Numbered from the stretch's first letter, positions 1-8,380 are shown. The stretch is 38,603 nucleotides of DNA from an uncultured Prevotellaceae bacterium (GCA_946185285.1 CAMHIS010000019.1:1-38603); one strand, 5' to 3'. The notes: a model not told the origin generated them from the letters alone. Numbers and translations: made by a program.

Positions 1-148
1 GTCTGAGGTCAATGCCTAATCAAATTGATGCCACATTTTCAAGTGGACTCATATATTATAAGGTTGTTGTTGGCGATAGCGACCCGGAAGAAAGGGGACA
101 CGATTATGGATAGTACAAACAACTGGAAGATGAAAAAGCTTGAAAAGG

Positions 149-180
149 TTTGGCGGTTTCAGATATTTACAGTACCTTTG
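149..180 (+). promoter_or_regulatory. Bacteroidota-type promoter of glnS
   Basis: TTTG at 149-152 and TACCTTTG at 173-180, separated by 20 nt, match the -33 / -7 (TAnnTTTG) promoter of Bacteroidota. The predicted transcription start near 187 lies just before the ATG at 208, so the open frame upstream of 208 is not part of the protein. The stretch after the -33 box (GGCGGTTTCAGA) recurs at two other promoters in the window. Confidence 0.8.
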
Positions 181-207
181 TGCCCTGAAACAAGAACAGA
201 ACAGAAT

Positions 208-1962
208 ATGATAGAGAAAAATACACCCGAGAACGAGGAGAAGCGCTCTGTAAGCTTCGTGGAACAGAAAGTGATTGACGACCTGGCTGCCGGCAAGAAC
301 GGAGGGCGGCTGCAGACGCGATTCCCGCCGGAGCCTAACGGCTACCTCCACATCGGACACGCCAAGGCCATTGCCATCGACTTCGGACTGGCGAAGAAAT
401 ACGGCGGAGAGTGCAACCTGCGATTCGACGACACGAACCCCATGAAGGAGGACACGGAATACATTGAGAGCATAGAGCACGACATCAAGTGGCTGGGATT
501 CGAGTGGGCTAACGTCTACTATGCCAGCGACTACTTCCAGCAGTTGTGGGACTTCGCCGTTTGGCTCATCAAACAGGGACGGGCCTACGTCGACGAGCAG
601 AGCGCCGAAGTGATTGCACAGCAGAAGGGCACGACAACACAGGCGGGCACCAACTCGCCCTACCGCGACCGCCCCGTGGAGGAGAACCTACGTCTGTTTG
701 AGTATATGAACAGCGGCAAGTGCGAGCCGGGAACGCTGGTGCTGCGCGCCAAGATTGACATGGCCCACCCGAATATGCTGTTCCGTGACCCGCTCATCTA
801 CCGTGTGCTGAACATCCCGCACGTGAAGACCGGGTCGAAGTGGAACGCCTACCCGATGTACGACTTCACCCACGGCCAGTGCGACTACCTGGAGGGTGTC
901 ACCCACTCGTGGTGTACGCTGGAGTTTGTGGAGCACCGACCCCTGTACGACCTCTTCGTGACATGGATGAAAGAGTGGCGCGGCGAGACCGACAACATCG
1001 AGGACAACCGCCCGCGACAGACGGAGTTCAACAAGCTGAACCTGAACTACATCCTCCTGTCGAAGCGCAACCTGCGACTGCTGGTCAGCGAGGGTGCGGT
1101 CAGCGGATGGGACGACCCGCGTATGCCGACCATCTGCGGCTATCGCCGTCGCGGCTATTCGCCTGAGGGCATCAAGAAGTTCATCGACAAGATTGGCTAC
1201 ACCAAGATTGACGCCCTGAACGACACCGCCCTGTTTGAGAGTTCGCTACGCGACGACCTGAATACACGCGCCCTGCGAGTCAGTGCCGTGCTCGACCCCG
1301 TTAAGGTGGTCTTCACAAACTACCCTGAGGGCCAGACTGAGATGCTGACCGCCGTGAACAATCCCGAGAACGAGGGCGACGGCACACACGAGGTGGAGTT
1401 CAGCCGCGAGATCTGGATTGAGCGCGACGACTTCATGGAAGTGGCCGAGAAGAAGTTCATGCGACTGGCTCCCGGCAAGGAGGTGCGACTGAAGAATGCC
1501 TACATCATCAAGTGCAACGAGGAGCACGCCTGCGACAAGGATGCCGACGGGCGCGTCACCACCATCTACTGCACCTACGACCCCGAGACACGCAGCGGAA
1601 TGCCCGGCGCCGACCGTAAGATCAAGGGCAAGACACTGCACTGGGTATCGTGCCACAACGCCGTGAAGGCCGAGGTGAGACTCTACGACCGCCTATGGAA
1701 GGTGGAGAACCCCCGCGACGAGCTGAAACGCATCGAGGAAGAGGAAGGACTGAAGGGCATGGAAGCCATGCGCGTGATGATGAACCCCAACTCGCTGACG
1801 GTGCTGACGGAATGCTACATTGAGCCGTTCGCCGCACAGATGAAGCCGCTGACCTACCTGCAGTTCCAGCGTATCGGCTACTTTAACGTAGACCCAGACT
1901 CCACCCCCGACAAGCCTGTCTTCAACAAGACGGTCGGACTGAAGGACACATGGAAGAAGTAG
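208..1962 (+). CDS. glnS: Glutaminyl-tRNA synthetase
   Basis: Class I aminoacyl-tRNA synthetase that charges tRNA-Gln in the cytoplasm. The catalytic Rossmann fold opens with PPEPNGYLHIGHAKAI, which contains the HIGH signature, and the KMSKS-type loop appears as LLSKRN. The C-terminal third fits the beta-barrel anticodon-binding domains of the GlnRS family. The 584 residues are typical for bacterial GlnRS. The open frame extends upstream to position 25, but the promoter at 149-180 and the family N-terminus support the ATG at 208. A G/C-rich hairpin follows 12 nt after the stop, and a TPR gene begins about 75 nt downstream on the same strand. Identification is secure. Confidence 0.96.
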   Translation: MIEKNTPENEEKRSVSFVEQKVIDDLAAGKNGGRLQTRFPPEPNGYLHIGHAKAIAIDFGLAKKYGGECNLRFDDTNPMKEDTEYIESIEHDIKWLGFEWANVYYASDYFQQLWDFAVWLIKQGRAYVDEQSAEVIAQQKGTTTQAGTNSPYRDRPVEENLRLFEYMNSGKCEPGTLVLRAKIDMAHPNMLFRDPLIYRVLNIPHVKTGSKWNAYPMYDFTHGQCDYLEGVTHSWCTLEFVEHRPLYDLFVTWMKEWRGETDNIEDNRPRQTEFNKLNLNYILLSKRNLRLLVSEGAVSGWDDPRMPTICGYRRRGYSPEGIKKFIDKIGYTKIDALNDTALFESSLRDDLNTRALRVSAVLDPVKVVFTNYPEGQTEMLTAVNNPENEGDGTHEVEFSREIWIERDDFMEVAEKKFMRLAPGKEVRLKNAYIIKCNEEHACDKDADGRVTTIYCTYDPETRSGMPGADRKIKGKTLHWVSCHNAVKAEVRLYDRLWKVENPRDELKRIEEEEGLKGMEAMRVMMNPNSLTVLTECYIEPFAAQMKPLTYLQFQRIGYFNVDPDSTPDKPVFNKTVGLKDTWKK

Positions 1963-1970
1963 ACCCACAC

Positions 1971-1997
1971 ACGGCCCCTCCCTGTGAGGGAGGGGAG
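1971..1997. repeat. G/C-rich palindromic repeat after glnS
   Basis: CCCCTCCCT (1975-1983), a 3-nt loop and AGGGAGGGG (1987-1995) form a perfect 9-bp hairpin. The same core (CGGCCCCTCCCTGYGAGGG and onward) occurs at 12811-12836 over the meaB start, so this is one copy of a dispersed family. It could act as a terminator or mRNA stabiliser, but no T-run follows. Confidence 0.75.
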
Positions 1998-2012
1998 TGA
2001 TTAACTGGAGGG

Positions 2013-2044
2013 AGTGAAGAAGTGAAGGAGTGAAGAAGTGAAGA
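2013..2044 (+). repeat. 8-bp tandem repeat (AGTGAAGR x4) at the TPR gene start
   Basis: Four units of AGTGAAGA/AGTGAAGG start at 2013, 2021, 2029 and 2037. The GTG start codon of the next gene (2038) lies in the fourth unit. Comparable 7- or 8-bp tracts sit before the dedA and gmd starts. Confidence 0.85.
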
Positions 2045-3456
2045 ACGGCGACGGGTATTTTGAGGACGAGGAGTTCCGCGAGATGTTGGAAGACTACGAG
2101 CGGACGGTGAAGGCGGGGCTGCCGGTGTTCATGGATGCCGACGACCTGGCCGACATTGCCGACTACTACCAGGAGGAAGGGCGCTACGACGACGCCCAGA
2201 TGGCCGTGGACCGTGCCCTCGAACTGCAGCCCGACTCAGTCGTTGCCCTGAACTACAAGATTCACAATGCCATCGACCAAGGCGACTTCGATTCCGCAGA
2301 GGGCTTTCTTGACCGGATTATCGACCGCGACCTGCCCGAATACACCTACTGCCGGGCTGAGATATGGATAGCACAGGATGAGGTGGAAAAGGCCGACGAA
2401 TACCTGCGACGGGAGTTCGAGGAGTGTCCGCCGGAGGAAAGTCAGGACTTCGTGCTCGACGTGGTGAACCTCTACACCGACTACGGCTACAGCGAGAAGG
2501 CGATGGAATGGATGATGCGCGCCAGGCAGGAGAACACCGAGGACTTCAAGGAACTGATGGGCCGCACGCTGTTCGGACTGGGTAAGTACGACGACTCAGA
2601 GCGTATCTTCAACGAATTGCTGGACCGCAACCCCTTCCAGAAACGCTACTGGAACGCACTGGCCAGCACACAGTTCATGAAAGAGGACTACAGCGGCTCG
2701 GTTACCAGCAGCGAATATGCCATCGCCATCGACCCGGATGATGCCGAGGGACTTCTTGCCAAGGCAAACGGCCTGTTCCGGCTGGAGAACTTCGAGGAGG
2801 CCCTGGAATACTACAAGCGCTACAGCGAAAAGGAGCCCGACGACGAGTTCGGACTGCTACACCAGGGCACGTGCCTCATCAACCTCGGACGCAACGGGGA
2901 TGCCGTGGAACGGCTGCTCAAGGCCGAGTCCATAGCTCCCGATGACTCGCCCTACCTGGTGGAAATCTACCAGGAGCTGGGCTTTGCCTACAGCGAGCTG
3001 AAGATGCCCGAGACGGCGCTCTACTACATCGACCAGACCGAGGTTCTGGAGTGCGACCATGTGGACATGCTTGTGGTGAAGGGGCATATCCTGCTGGCCA
3101 ACGGCAAGATGAAGGAGGCCGAGAAGATGTTCCGTCAGGCTGTGAGGCAGTCGGACAACTCCCCGCGAACGCTGATGCGCATCAATGTGTCAATCTACGA
3201 CAACCACTATGTTGAGGCTGCCTACAAGATGTTCGTCAGTTTCTTCGACTTCGTGGGCGACGACTTTGACGAGGGATACTCCTATATGGCACTATGCTGT
3301 CACGACCTAAAGCGTGACGACGAGTTCCTGAAGTACCTGCAAGAGGCCTGCCGGCGCAACCCGCAGGAAGCACGGTTAGTGCTGGCCCACTTGTTTCCAG
3401 AGGGTATGAAGCCCGAAGGCTACTATGACTATATGGTGAAGGGGCTGAAGAAATAA
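2038..3456 (+). CDS. Tetratricopeptide repeat (TPR) protein
   Basis: A 472-residue soluble protein built almost entirely of degenerate TPR-like helical hairpins, for example YYQEEGRYDDAQMAVDRAL, FGLGKYDDSERIFNELL and ENFEEALEYYKRYSEKEP. TPR arrays normally serve as protein-binding scaffolds. No signal peptide or enzymatic domain is seen, so a cytoplasmic adaptor is likely and the partner is unknown. It is strongly acidic. The start is uncertain: GTG at 2038, inside the tandem repeat, gives the extra N-terminus MKNGDGYFEDEEFRE, while the first ATG is at 2083. The acidic YFEDEEFRE segment reads like native protein, so GTG is preferred. It is probably co-transcribed with the dedA gene downstream. 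Confidence 0.85.
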   Translation: MKNGDGYFEDEEFREMLEDYERTVKAGLPVFMDADDLADIADYYQEEGRYDDAQMAVDRALELQPDSVVALNYKIHNAIDQGDFDSAEGFLDRIIDRDLPEYTYCRAEIWIAQDEVEKADEYLRREFEECPPEESQDFVLDVVNLYTDYGYSEKAMEWMMRARQENTEDFKELMGRTLFGLGKYDDSERIFNELLDRNPFQKRYWNALASTQFMKEDYSGSVTSSEYAIAIDPDDAEGLLAKANGLFRLENFEEALEYYKRYSEKEPDDEFGLLHQGTCLINLGRNGDAVERLLKAESIAPDDSPYLVEIYQELGFAYSELKMPETALYYIDQTEVLECDHVDMLVVKGHILLANGKMKEAEKMFRQAVRQSDNSPRTLMRINVSIYDNHYVEAAYKMFVSFFDFVGDDFDEGYSYMALCCHDLKRDDEFLKYLQEACRRNPQEARLVLAHLFPEGMKPEGYYDYMVKGLKK

Positions 3457-3497
3457 TGAGAAATGAGAAATGAGAAGTGAGAAATGAGAAGTGAGAA
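3456..3497 (+). repeat. 7-bp tandem repeat (RTGAGAA x6) between TPR gene and dedA
   Basis: Six units of ATGAGAA/GTGAGAA run without interruption from the last base of the TPR stop codon to just before the dedA start. Every unit contains an RTG and a TGA, so start-like and stop-like triplets recur with a period of seven through all three frames. The tract makes up the whole intergenic spacer. Confidence 0.9.
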
Positions 3498-3500
3498 GTG

Positions 3501-4154
3501 ATGAATATACTTAGCACACTGTTGAACAACTTGAATTACCCGACGATATTCCTGCTGATGCTGCTGGAAAGCACCGTCGTGCCCGTACCGTCGGAGTTTG
3601 TGGTGACACCGGCCGCCTACCATGCGGCAGGCGGATCGCTGAACGTACTGCTGATCATCCTGTTTGCAACCTTAGGCGCCGACGTCGGTGCATCCATCAA
3701 CTACTTCGCCGCACTCTACGTGGGACGCCCCGTGGTCTACCGCTTCGCCAACAGCCGCATCGGGCACCTGTGCCTGCTGAACCAGGAGAAAATTGAGAAG
3801 AGCGAGCGCTACTTCGACAACCACGGTGTGGCCGCCACGCTGACGGGGCGCTTCGTGCCAGTCATCCGTCACCTGATTTCCATCCCTGCCGGACTGGCAC
3901 GGATGAACTACTGGAAGTTCCTGCTCTTCACCACCATCGGCGCCGGAGGCTGGCATACGGTGCTGGCCGTCTTGGGCTGGTACCTGCACGCCATCGTCCC
4001 CGAGGAACAACTGAACGACAAGATAACGGAGTATGCCGAATACATCAAGATTGTCATCATCGGCCTGCTGCTTATCGGTATCGGCTATATTCTGATTAAA
4101 CATATTATCAACAACAAGAAGAAAAAGGCTATAGATTATGACACGGAAAATTAA
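3501..4154 (+). CDS. DedA/SNARE-associated (VTT domain) membrane protein
   Basis: A 217-residue integral membrane protein of the DedA family (VTT domain), a group that includes undecaprenyl-phosphate and phospholipid transporters. The N-terminus has the family pattern ESTVVPVPSEFV, followed by the glycine-rich GADVGASINYFAALYVG and the signature GRFVPVIRHLISIPAG with its functional arginines. The hydrophobic C-terminal segment (IVIIGLLLIGIGYILI) ends in a basic tail. ATG at 3501 follows a GTG at 3498, and both touch the heptamer tract; ATG is chosen. The 3' end overlaps manC by 17 bp, which suggests translational coupling. A role in recycling lipid carrier beside sugar-nucleotide genes is plausible but inferred. 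Confidence 0.88.
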   Translation: MNILSTLLNNLNYPTIFLLMLLESTVVPVPSEFVVTPAAYHAAGGSLNVLLIILFATLGADVGASINYFAALYVGRPVVYRFANSRIGHLCLLNQEKIEKSERYFDNHGVAATLTGRFVPVIRHLISIPAGLARMNYWKFLLFTTIGAGGWHTVLAVLGWYLHAIVPEEQLNDKITEYAEYIKIVIIGLLLIGIGYILIKHIINNKKKKAIDYDTEN

Positions 4155-5208
4155 CAACCATCTCGTCATCATGGCAGGCGGCGTAGGTAGCCGTTTCTGG
4201 CCCATGAGCACCGCAGAGGCACCCAAGCAATTCATCGACGTATTAGGCACCGGCAAGACCCTGCTGCAAATGACCGTCGAACGCTTTGGCACACTGATCA
4301 GCCCTGAGAACATCTGGGTGGTCACCAACCAGAGATATGCCAGCATCGTGGCACAACAGCTGCCCGACATGCCGCAGAGCAACATTCTCTGCGAACCCTG
4401 CCGTCGCAACACGGCCCCTTGCATAGCATACATCTCGTGGCGCATCAAGTCGAAAGACCCAAAGGCAAACATCGTAGTGACACCTTCAGACCACATCGTG
4501 ATGAACGTAACGGAATTCCAGCGCGTGGTCGGCGAGTGCATGAAGTTCACCTGCGACACCGACGCCATCGTCACCCTCGGCATGAAGCCCAACCGCCCCG
4601 AGACGGGCTACGGCTACATACAGGCAAACCTGGCCGCACACTCGCTGCGCAACCGGGAAATCTTCCGCGTAGACTCATTCCGCGAGAAGCCCGACCTGGC
4701 TACAGCCCAGCAGTACATCAAGCAGAACAACTACTTCTGGAACGCCGGCATCTTCATCTGGAACGTCAACACCATCGTCAACGCTTTCCGGATGTACCAG
4801 CCCACGATGGCCAAGATCTTCGAGTCGATGCTGCCCATCTATGGCACCGACAAGGAGCAGGCCTTCATCAACGAGCGTTTCCCGGAGTGTGAGAACATCT
4901 CGGTGGACTATGCCATTATGGAGAAGGCCGAGGAGATTTTCGTCTGTCCCGCCGACTTCGGATGGAGCGACCTCGGCACCTGGGGGTCGCTGCACCAGCA
5001 GAGCCACAAGGACCTCTACGGCAACGTCTGCATCGGTCAGGACATCAACCTCTTCGAGAGCCACAACTGCATCATACACACCACGCAGGAGAAGCGGGTG
5101 GTCGTACAGGGCCTCGACGGCTATATCGTGGCCGAGTGTGACGGCACCTTATTAATATGCAAAATGTCTGAGGAACAGCGCATCAAGCAGTTCTCGGGAG
5201 AGAGTTGA
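4138..5208 (+). CDS. manC: Mannose-1-phosphate guanylyltransferase
   Basis: Makes GDP-mannose from mannose-1-phosphate and GTP. The N-terminal nucleotidyltransferase signature AGGVGSRFWPMS (residues 13-24), followed by PKQF, is the pyrophosphorylase motif. Further family blocks are TPSDHIV, the GYGYI element, the FREKP motif and WNAGIFIWN. The 356 residues correspond to the short form: the C-terminal mannose-6-phosphate isomerase (cupin) domain of long ManC proteins is absent, so isomerisation must come from another gene. It overlaps dedA by 17 bp and is followed by gmd, which uses its product. Cytoplasmic; function secure at family level. Confidence 0.93.
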   Translation: MTRKINNHLVIMAGGVGSRFWPMSTAEAPKQFIDVLGTGKTLLQMTVERFGTLISPENIWVVTNQRYASIVAQQLPDMPQSNILCEPCRRNTAPCIAYISWRIKSKDPKANIVVTPSDHIVMNVTEFQRVVGECMKFTCDTDAIVTLGMKPNRPETGYGYIQANLAAHSLRNREIFRVDSFREKPDLATAQQYIKQNNYFWNAGIFIWNVNTIVNAFRMYQPTMAKIFESMLPIYGTDKEQAFINERFPECENISVDYAIMEKAEEIFVCPADFGWSDLGTWGSLHQQSHKDLYGNVCIGQDINLFESHNCIIHTTQEKRVVVQGLDGYIVAECDGTLLICKMSEEQRIKQFSGES

Positions 5209-5236
5209 AGAATTGAAAGATTGAAGAATTGAAATA
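5205..5236 (+). repeat. 8-bp tandem repeat (TTGAARRA x4) between manC and gmd
   Basis: Units beginning TTGAA lie at 5205, 5213, 5221 and 5229. The manC stop codon (TGA, 5206-5208) is within the first unit and the gmd ATG follows the last. The whole spacer is repeat, as in the two gaps upstream. Confidence 0.85.
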
Positions 5237-6324
5237 TGGAAAACAAGAAAATTGCACTGATAACTGGTATTACGGGACAGGACGGTTCGTACCTGGCCGA
5301 GTTCTTAATTGAGAAAGGTTACGAGGTTCACGGCCTCATGCGCCGCTCGTCGTCGTTCAACACCGCCCGCATCGAGCATCTGTACCTCGACGAGTGGGTG
5401 CGCGACATGAAGAAGTCCCGACTGGTCAACCTGCACTGGGCCGACATGACCGACTCGTCGTCGCTCGTCCGCGTCATCTCGAAGGTGCGCCCCACGGAAA
5501 TCTACAACCTTGCTGCACAGAGCCACGTGAAGGTGTCGTTCGACGTGCCGGAATACACTGCCGACACCGACGCCAACGGCGTGCTGCGACTGTTGGAGGC
5601 TGTGCGCATCTGCGGACTGGCCGAGACATGCCGCATCTACCAGGCCTCGACATCCGAGCTCTACGGCAAGGTGCAGGAGGTACCGCAGTCGGAGACGACG
5701 CCCTTCTACCCCCGTTCGCCATACGCCGTGGCCAAGCTCTACGGCTTCTGGATTATGAAGAACTACCGCGAGTCGTACAATATGTATTGCTGCAACGGCA
5801 TCCTGTTCAACCACGAGAGCGAACGCCGCGGCGAGACCTTCGTCACCCGCAAGATTACGCTGGCAGCCGCCCGCATAGCCCAGGGATATCAGGACAAGCT
5901 ATACCTCGGCAACCTGAACTCGCTGCGCGACTGGGGCTACGCCAAGGACTACGTCGAGTGCATGTGGCTCATCCTGCAGCAGCCCGAGCCCGACGACTTC
6001 GTCATTGCCACCGGCGAATACCACACCGTGCGTGAGTTCTGCACGCTGGCCTTCCGCGAAGTGGGCATCGAACTGGAGTGGCGCGGCGACGGCATCGACG
6101 AGAAGGGCTACGACAAGGCCACGGGCAAGCCGCTGGTCGAGGTTGACCCGAAGTACTTCCGTCCCGCCGAGGTCGACCAGCTGCTCGGCAATCCCGCCAA
6201 GGCCAAGGCCAAGCTGGGCTGGAACCCACAGAAGACGTCGTTCGAGGACCTGGTGAAGATCATGGTCCGTCACGACATGAAGTTCGTCAAAAAGCTGTTC
6301 CTCAAGGCGCACATGGACGAGTAG
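5236..6324 (+). CDS. gmd: GDP-mannose 4,6-dehydratase
   Basis: Extended short-chain dehydrogenase that converts GDP-mannose to GDP-4-keto-6-deoxymannose, the first committed step to GDP-fucose, GDP-rhamnose or GDP-perosamine. The NADP-binding glycine motif GITGQDG is at residues 11-17. The block STSELYG and the catalytic YAVAK (Tyr163, Lys167) are present, as is [18 protein letters not shown], typical of Gmd. Its 362 residues are normal length. manC immediately upstream supplies the substrate. GDP-fucose synthase (fcl), which often follows gmd, is not found downstream: an ATPase pseudogene occupies that place. Confidence 0.95.
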   Translation: MENKKIALITGITGQDGSYLAEFLIEKGYEVHGLMRRSSSFNTARIEHLYLDEWVRDMKKSRLVNLHWADMTDSSSLVRVISKVRPTEIYNLAAQSHVKVSFDVPEYTADTDANGVLRLLEAVRICGLAETCRIYQASTSELYGKVQEVPQSETTPFYPRSPYAVAKLYGFWIMKNYRESYNMYCCNGILFNHESERRGETFVTRKITLAAARIAQGYQDKLYLGNLNSLRDWGYAKDYVECMWLILQQPEPDDFVIATGEYHTVREFCTLAFREVGIELEWRGDGIDEKGYDKATGKPLVEVDPKYFRPAEVDQLLGNPAKAKAKLGWNPQKTSFEDLVKIMVRHDMKFVKKLFLKAHMDE

Positions 6325-6449
6325 TGCATGAAGATTATACGCTCCTAAAAGGCAGTGACTTTCATCCAAATCCCACTGCGCTTGACAGCTTGCATCAGCA
6401 TATCAAATAATAACCGTCATTATTATAATGGCCATTATCATTTGTAGTT
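6325..6449. other. AT-rich spacer with palindrome ATAATGGCCATTAT
   Basis: This 125-nt spacer follows gmd. It contains a perfect 14-bp palindrome, ATAATGGCCATTAT (6425-6438), 11 nt before the ATG of the decayed ATPase. It may be a former operator of that gene. No coding signal or clear promoter is seen. Confidence 0.4.
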
Positions 6450-7200
6450 ATGAAGTTCTATGATAGAGAGTCAGAGCAACAACTGCTCAGAGAGGTTTTT
6501 CACCTTGTTGCTTGACCGTGGCAAGACTCGTAAAAGCAAGATGCTGGCAGCACTGACGGAAGAAAACTCCCCCTTCATCACTGAGGGCAAGAACATCTTG
6601 ATAGAGGAGTTCGGCACAGATTACGTCATCTATTTCTCTATACTGACCTGCATTGCCAGTGGCATGAAGACCAGTGCTGAAATCAAGAACGAATTAGGTG
6701 TCGATAATATCAGTAGCTATCTGTCACGTCTGGAAGACTATTATGGACTGATTAGCAAGTACCAGCCCATCTTTGCTAAGGAGAGCAGCAAGAAAGTGCG
6801 CTATCAGTTGGATGACTGCTTCTTGATATTCTGGTTCCGTTTCTTCTTCAAGTACCAGGCATTGTTGGAAAACAGGGCTCTGAAAGCCCTTGGTGACATC
6901 ATCAAGCGCGACTATGATGGTCTGTCAGGACTGATGATGGAGCGTTACTTTGTCCGTAAGTTCCAGGAGGAAGGACGGTACATCGTCGGCAAATGGTGGG
7001 ACAGAAAAGGCTTCAATGAGATAGACCTTGTGGTGGTTGACCCCGTTGGAAAGAAAGCATGGGCTTATGAACTGAAGAAGGACGAGAGCCGTTACGACGA
7101 GGCATCCTTTAAGGAGAAGGTTGACACGATGGTAGCCCAGACTCCTGAACTGCGCAAGATGACCATTCACATTGGCTCACTCAGTAAGAAAGATATGTAA
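6450..7200 (+). pseudogene. Decayed DUF234-type AAA ATPase (P-loop region deleted)
   Basis: The remnant starts at ATG 6450 with MKFYDRESEQQLLRE, the usual N-terminus of Bacteroidota DUF234 ATPases, but this frame stops after 21 codons. The long open frame (6460-7200) is shifted relative to it and carries only the C-terminal half: NPFITEGKN-like and FGTDYVIYFSIL helices, the DCFLIFWFRFFFKYQ segment, and a PDDEXK-like core (FNEIDLVVVD, then AYELKKDESRYD). The Walker A and B regions, about 200 residues in full-length members, are missing. This fits an internal deletion close to 6495-6520 plus a frame change. Lower GC and the adjoining remnants mark an accessory, decaying region. A short protein starting at ATG 6460 remains possible but would lack ATPase activity. 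Confidence 0.8.
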
Positions 7201-7315
7201 TTGATACTATCAAATGGGCTATGGCCGCTACGTCGGCAACCGTCCAATCCTCAGGTATTGGCGGATAGGGGAAAAAACTCAAATTCAACTTAACTCACGT
7301 CAACATTAGAGTCAT

Positions 7316-7399
7316 GGGGACGGTTCTCGTGATCATTTCTCGTCCGAATAATTTGGCAGTTTAATTGTTGCAAATGAAATAATCACCAGAACCGTCCCC
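7316..7399. repeat. REP-like inverted repeat (23-bp imperfect arms)
   Basis: Left arm 7316-7338 begins GGGGACGGTTCT and right arm 7377-7399 ends AGAACCGTCCCC. The arms match at 21 of 23 positions across a 38-nt loop. The 115 nt before it (7201-7315) show no gene. The right arm contributes the GTG that opens the following remnant frame, which suggests the repeat truncated a former gene. Confidence 0.75.
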
Positions 7400-7594
7400 G
7401 TGATTTTGGTCAGGTCCATCGGCCTTTCACGTGTTACTGAAACCTTGAGCGACACAGCTCTGCAGCATCGCTTTGTTGTCGCCCTTGTTGGCACGGCTCC
7501 CAATAAGCGTCTCAATCCTGCTGACCGTCAGAAGCTGCATGAGTGGTTGCAGACCCGTACTGCCGCCGACAGTCTCGTCTTGATTGAGAAATAA
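7400..7594 (+). pseudogene. C-terminal gene remnant next to inverted repeat
   Basis: A 64-codon open frame whose only upstream start is a GTG inside the repeat arm. The translated end (RFVVALVGTAPNKRLNPADR, then a KLHEWLQTR helix and SLVLIEK) reads like the C-terminus of a real protein, with ordinary codon use for this genome. I do not recognise the family. It is best read as the tail of a gene cut by the repeat or by a deletion. Confidence 0.45.
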
Positions 7595-7678
7595 GGAGGA
7601 ACCTTACGATCTTTTCGCTCGTAGGGAATTCCCTATGCGGTTTTATAGTTTCCCCCACGCCACTTTATAGCTTTACCC

Positions 7679-7709
7679 TTGCGGCGTGTTCTGAAAAGCC
7701 GTATCTTTG
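7679..7709 (+). promoter_or_regulatory. Promoter of lipoprotein gene
   Basis: TTG at 7679-7681 and TATCTTTG at 7702-7709, spaced by 20 nt, match the Bacteroidota promoter pattern. The lipoprotein ATG is 44 nt downstream. Confidence 0.75.
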
Positions 7710-7753
7710 CAGCAGTAAAAAACGAAATTACTCACCATTAAAAGTTTACGACT

Positions 7754-8317
7754 ATGAAGAAGCTATACACCCTGATGCTGACAGCCCTGATGGCTCTCAC
7801 ATTCACAGCCTGCGAGGACGAATACATCGCTGATACCCTCGAGGGAACCTGGAGCGGTACGATGTTCGTTTCCACCTACTACGACGGTCGCGACTACTAC
7901 GCCACCCATTCCGAAATCACCTTCAGCATCGATCCTTTCCGCTTCACCAAGGGCTCGGGCTACTGGGTCGACTACTACAGCGGCGCACCCTGGGACTACG
8001 TGGCCAACCACATCAGCTGGCGCGTCGACAACGGCAACATCTACATCCACTTCCGCGAGGACAACACCTCGGTGGTCATTGCCGACTACCACCTGTCAGA
8101 CTCCCGCTTCTCGGGCTACATCGCCGACGGCGACAACGATGTCTACTTCAACCTCGTCCACACCTCGTCGCCCAACTGGGACAACTACCGCCACTGGGGC
8201 TACGACGACTGGTGCGATGACTATTACTACTCACGTCAGACGCGTGGCGACTGCAACGACAGCGCCATAGCGACGCCTGCCAAGCCCGTCCGTCAGTTTG
8301 GCAAGAAAGCAGAATAG
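7754..8317 (+). CDS. Hypothetical lipoprotein, lipocalin-like size
   Basis: A 187-residue protein with a type II signal peptide: KK, a hydrophobic core and the lipobox LTFTAC, with the lipidated Cys near residue 20. The Cys is followed by EDE, resembling the acidic surface-export signal of Bacteroidota lipoproteins, so outer-membrane anchoring facing outward is plausible. The mature part begins LEGTWSGTMF, as in small beta-barrel lipocalin-like lipoproteins, and is unusually rich in Tyr, Asp and Trp with few Lys. The C-terminal region contains two more cysteines (WCDDYYY and RGDCND). It has its own promoter and a terminator. The function is unknown. Confidence 0.75.
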   Translation: MKKLYTLMLTALMALTFTACEDEYIADTLEGTWSGTMFVSTYYDGRDYYATHSEITFSIDPFRFTKGSGYWVDYYSGAPWDYVANHISWRVDNGNIYIHFREDNTSVVIADYHLSDSRFSGYIADGDNDVYFNLVHTSSPNWDNYRHWGYDDWCDDYYYSRQTRGDCNDSAIATPAKPVRQFGKKAE

Positions 8318-8346
8318 CTCTATATACACTTCAGGATAACAGCGAC

Positions 8347-8380
8347 AGCGGCAGGAAGTCACCATGTGCTTCCTGCCGCT
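8347..8380. terminator. Hairpin terminator after lipoprotein gene
   Basis: AGCGGCAGGAAG (8347-8358) pairs perfectly with CTTCCTGCCGCT (8369-8380) over a 10-nt loop, 29 nt after the lipoprotein stop. The tail is not a strong T-run, so the terminator call rests mainly on position and stem quality. Confidence 0.65.

Noticed and set aside
25..207. N-terminal extension of GlnRS from position 25
   Set aside because: A well-formed promoter at 149-180 lies inside it and the extension has no GlnRS character.
3501..6324. A complete capsule or O-antigen locus
   Set aside because: Only dedA, manC and gmd are present; there is no glycosyltransferase, flippase or polymerase, and the UpxY-like gene is 21 kb away in an unrelated context.
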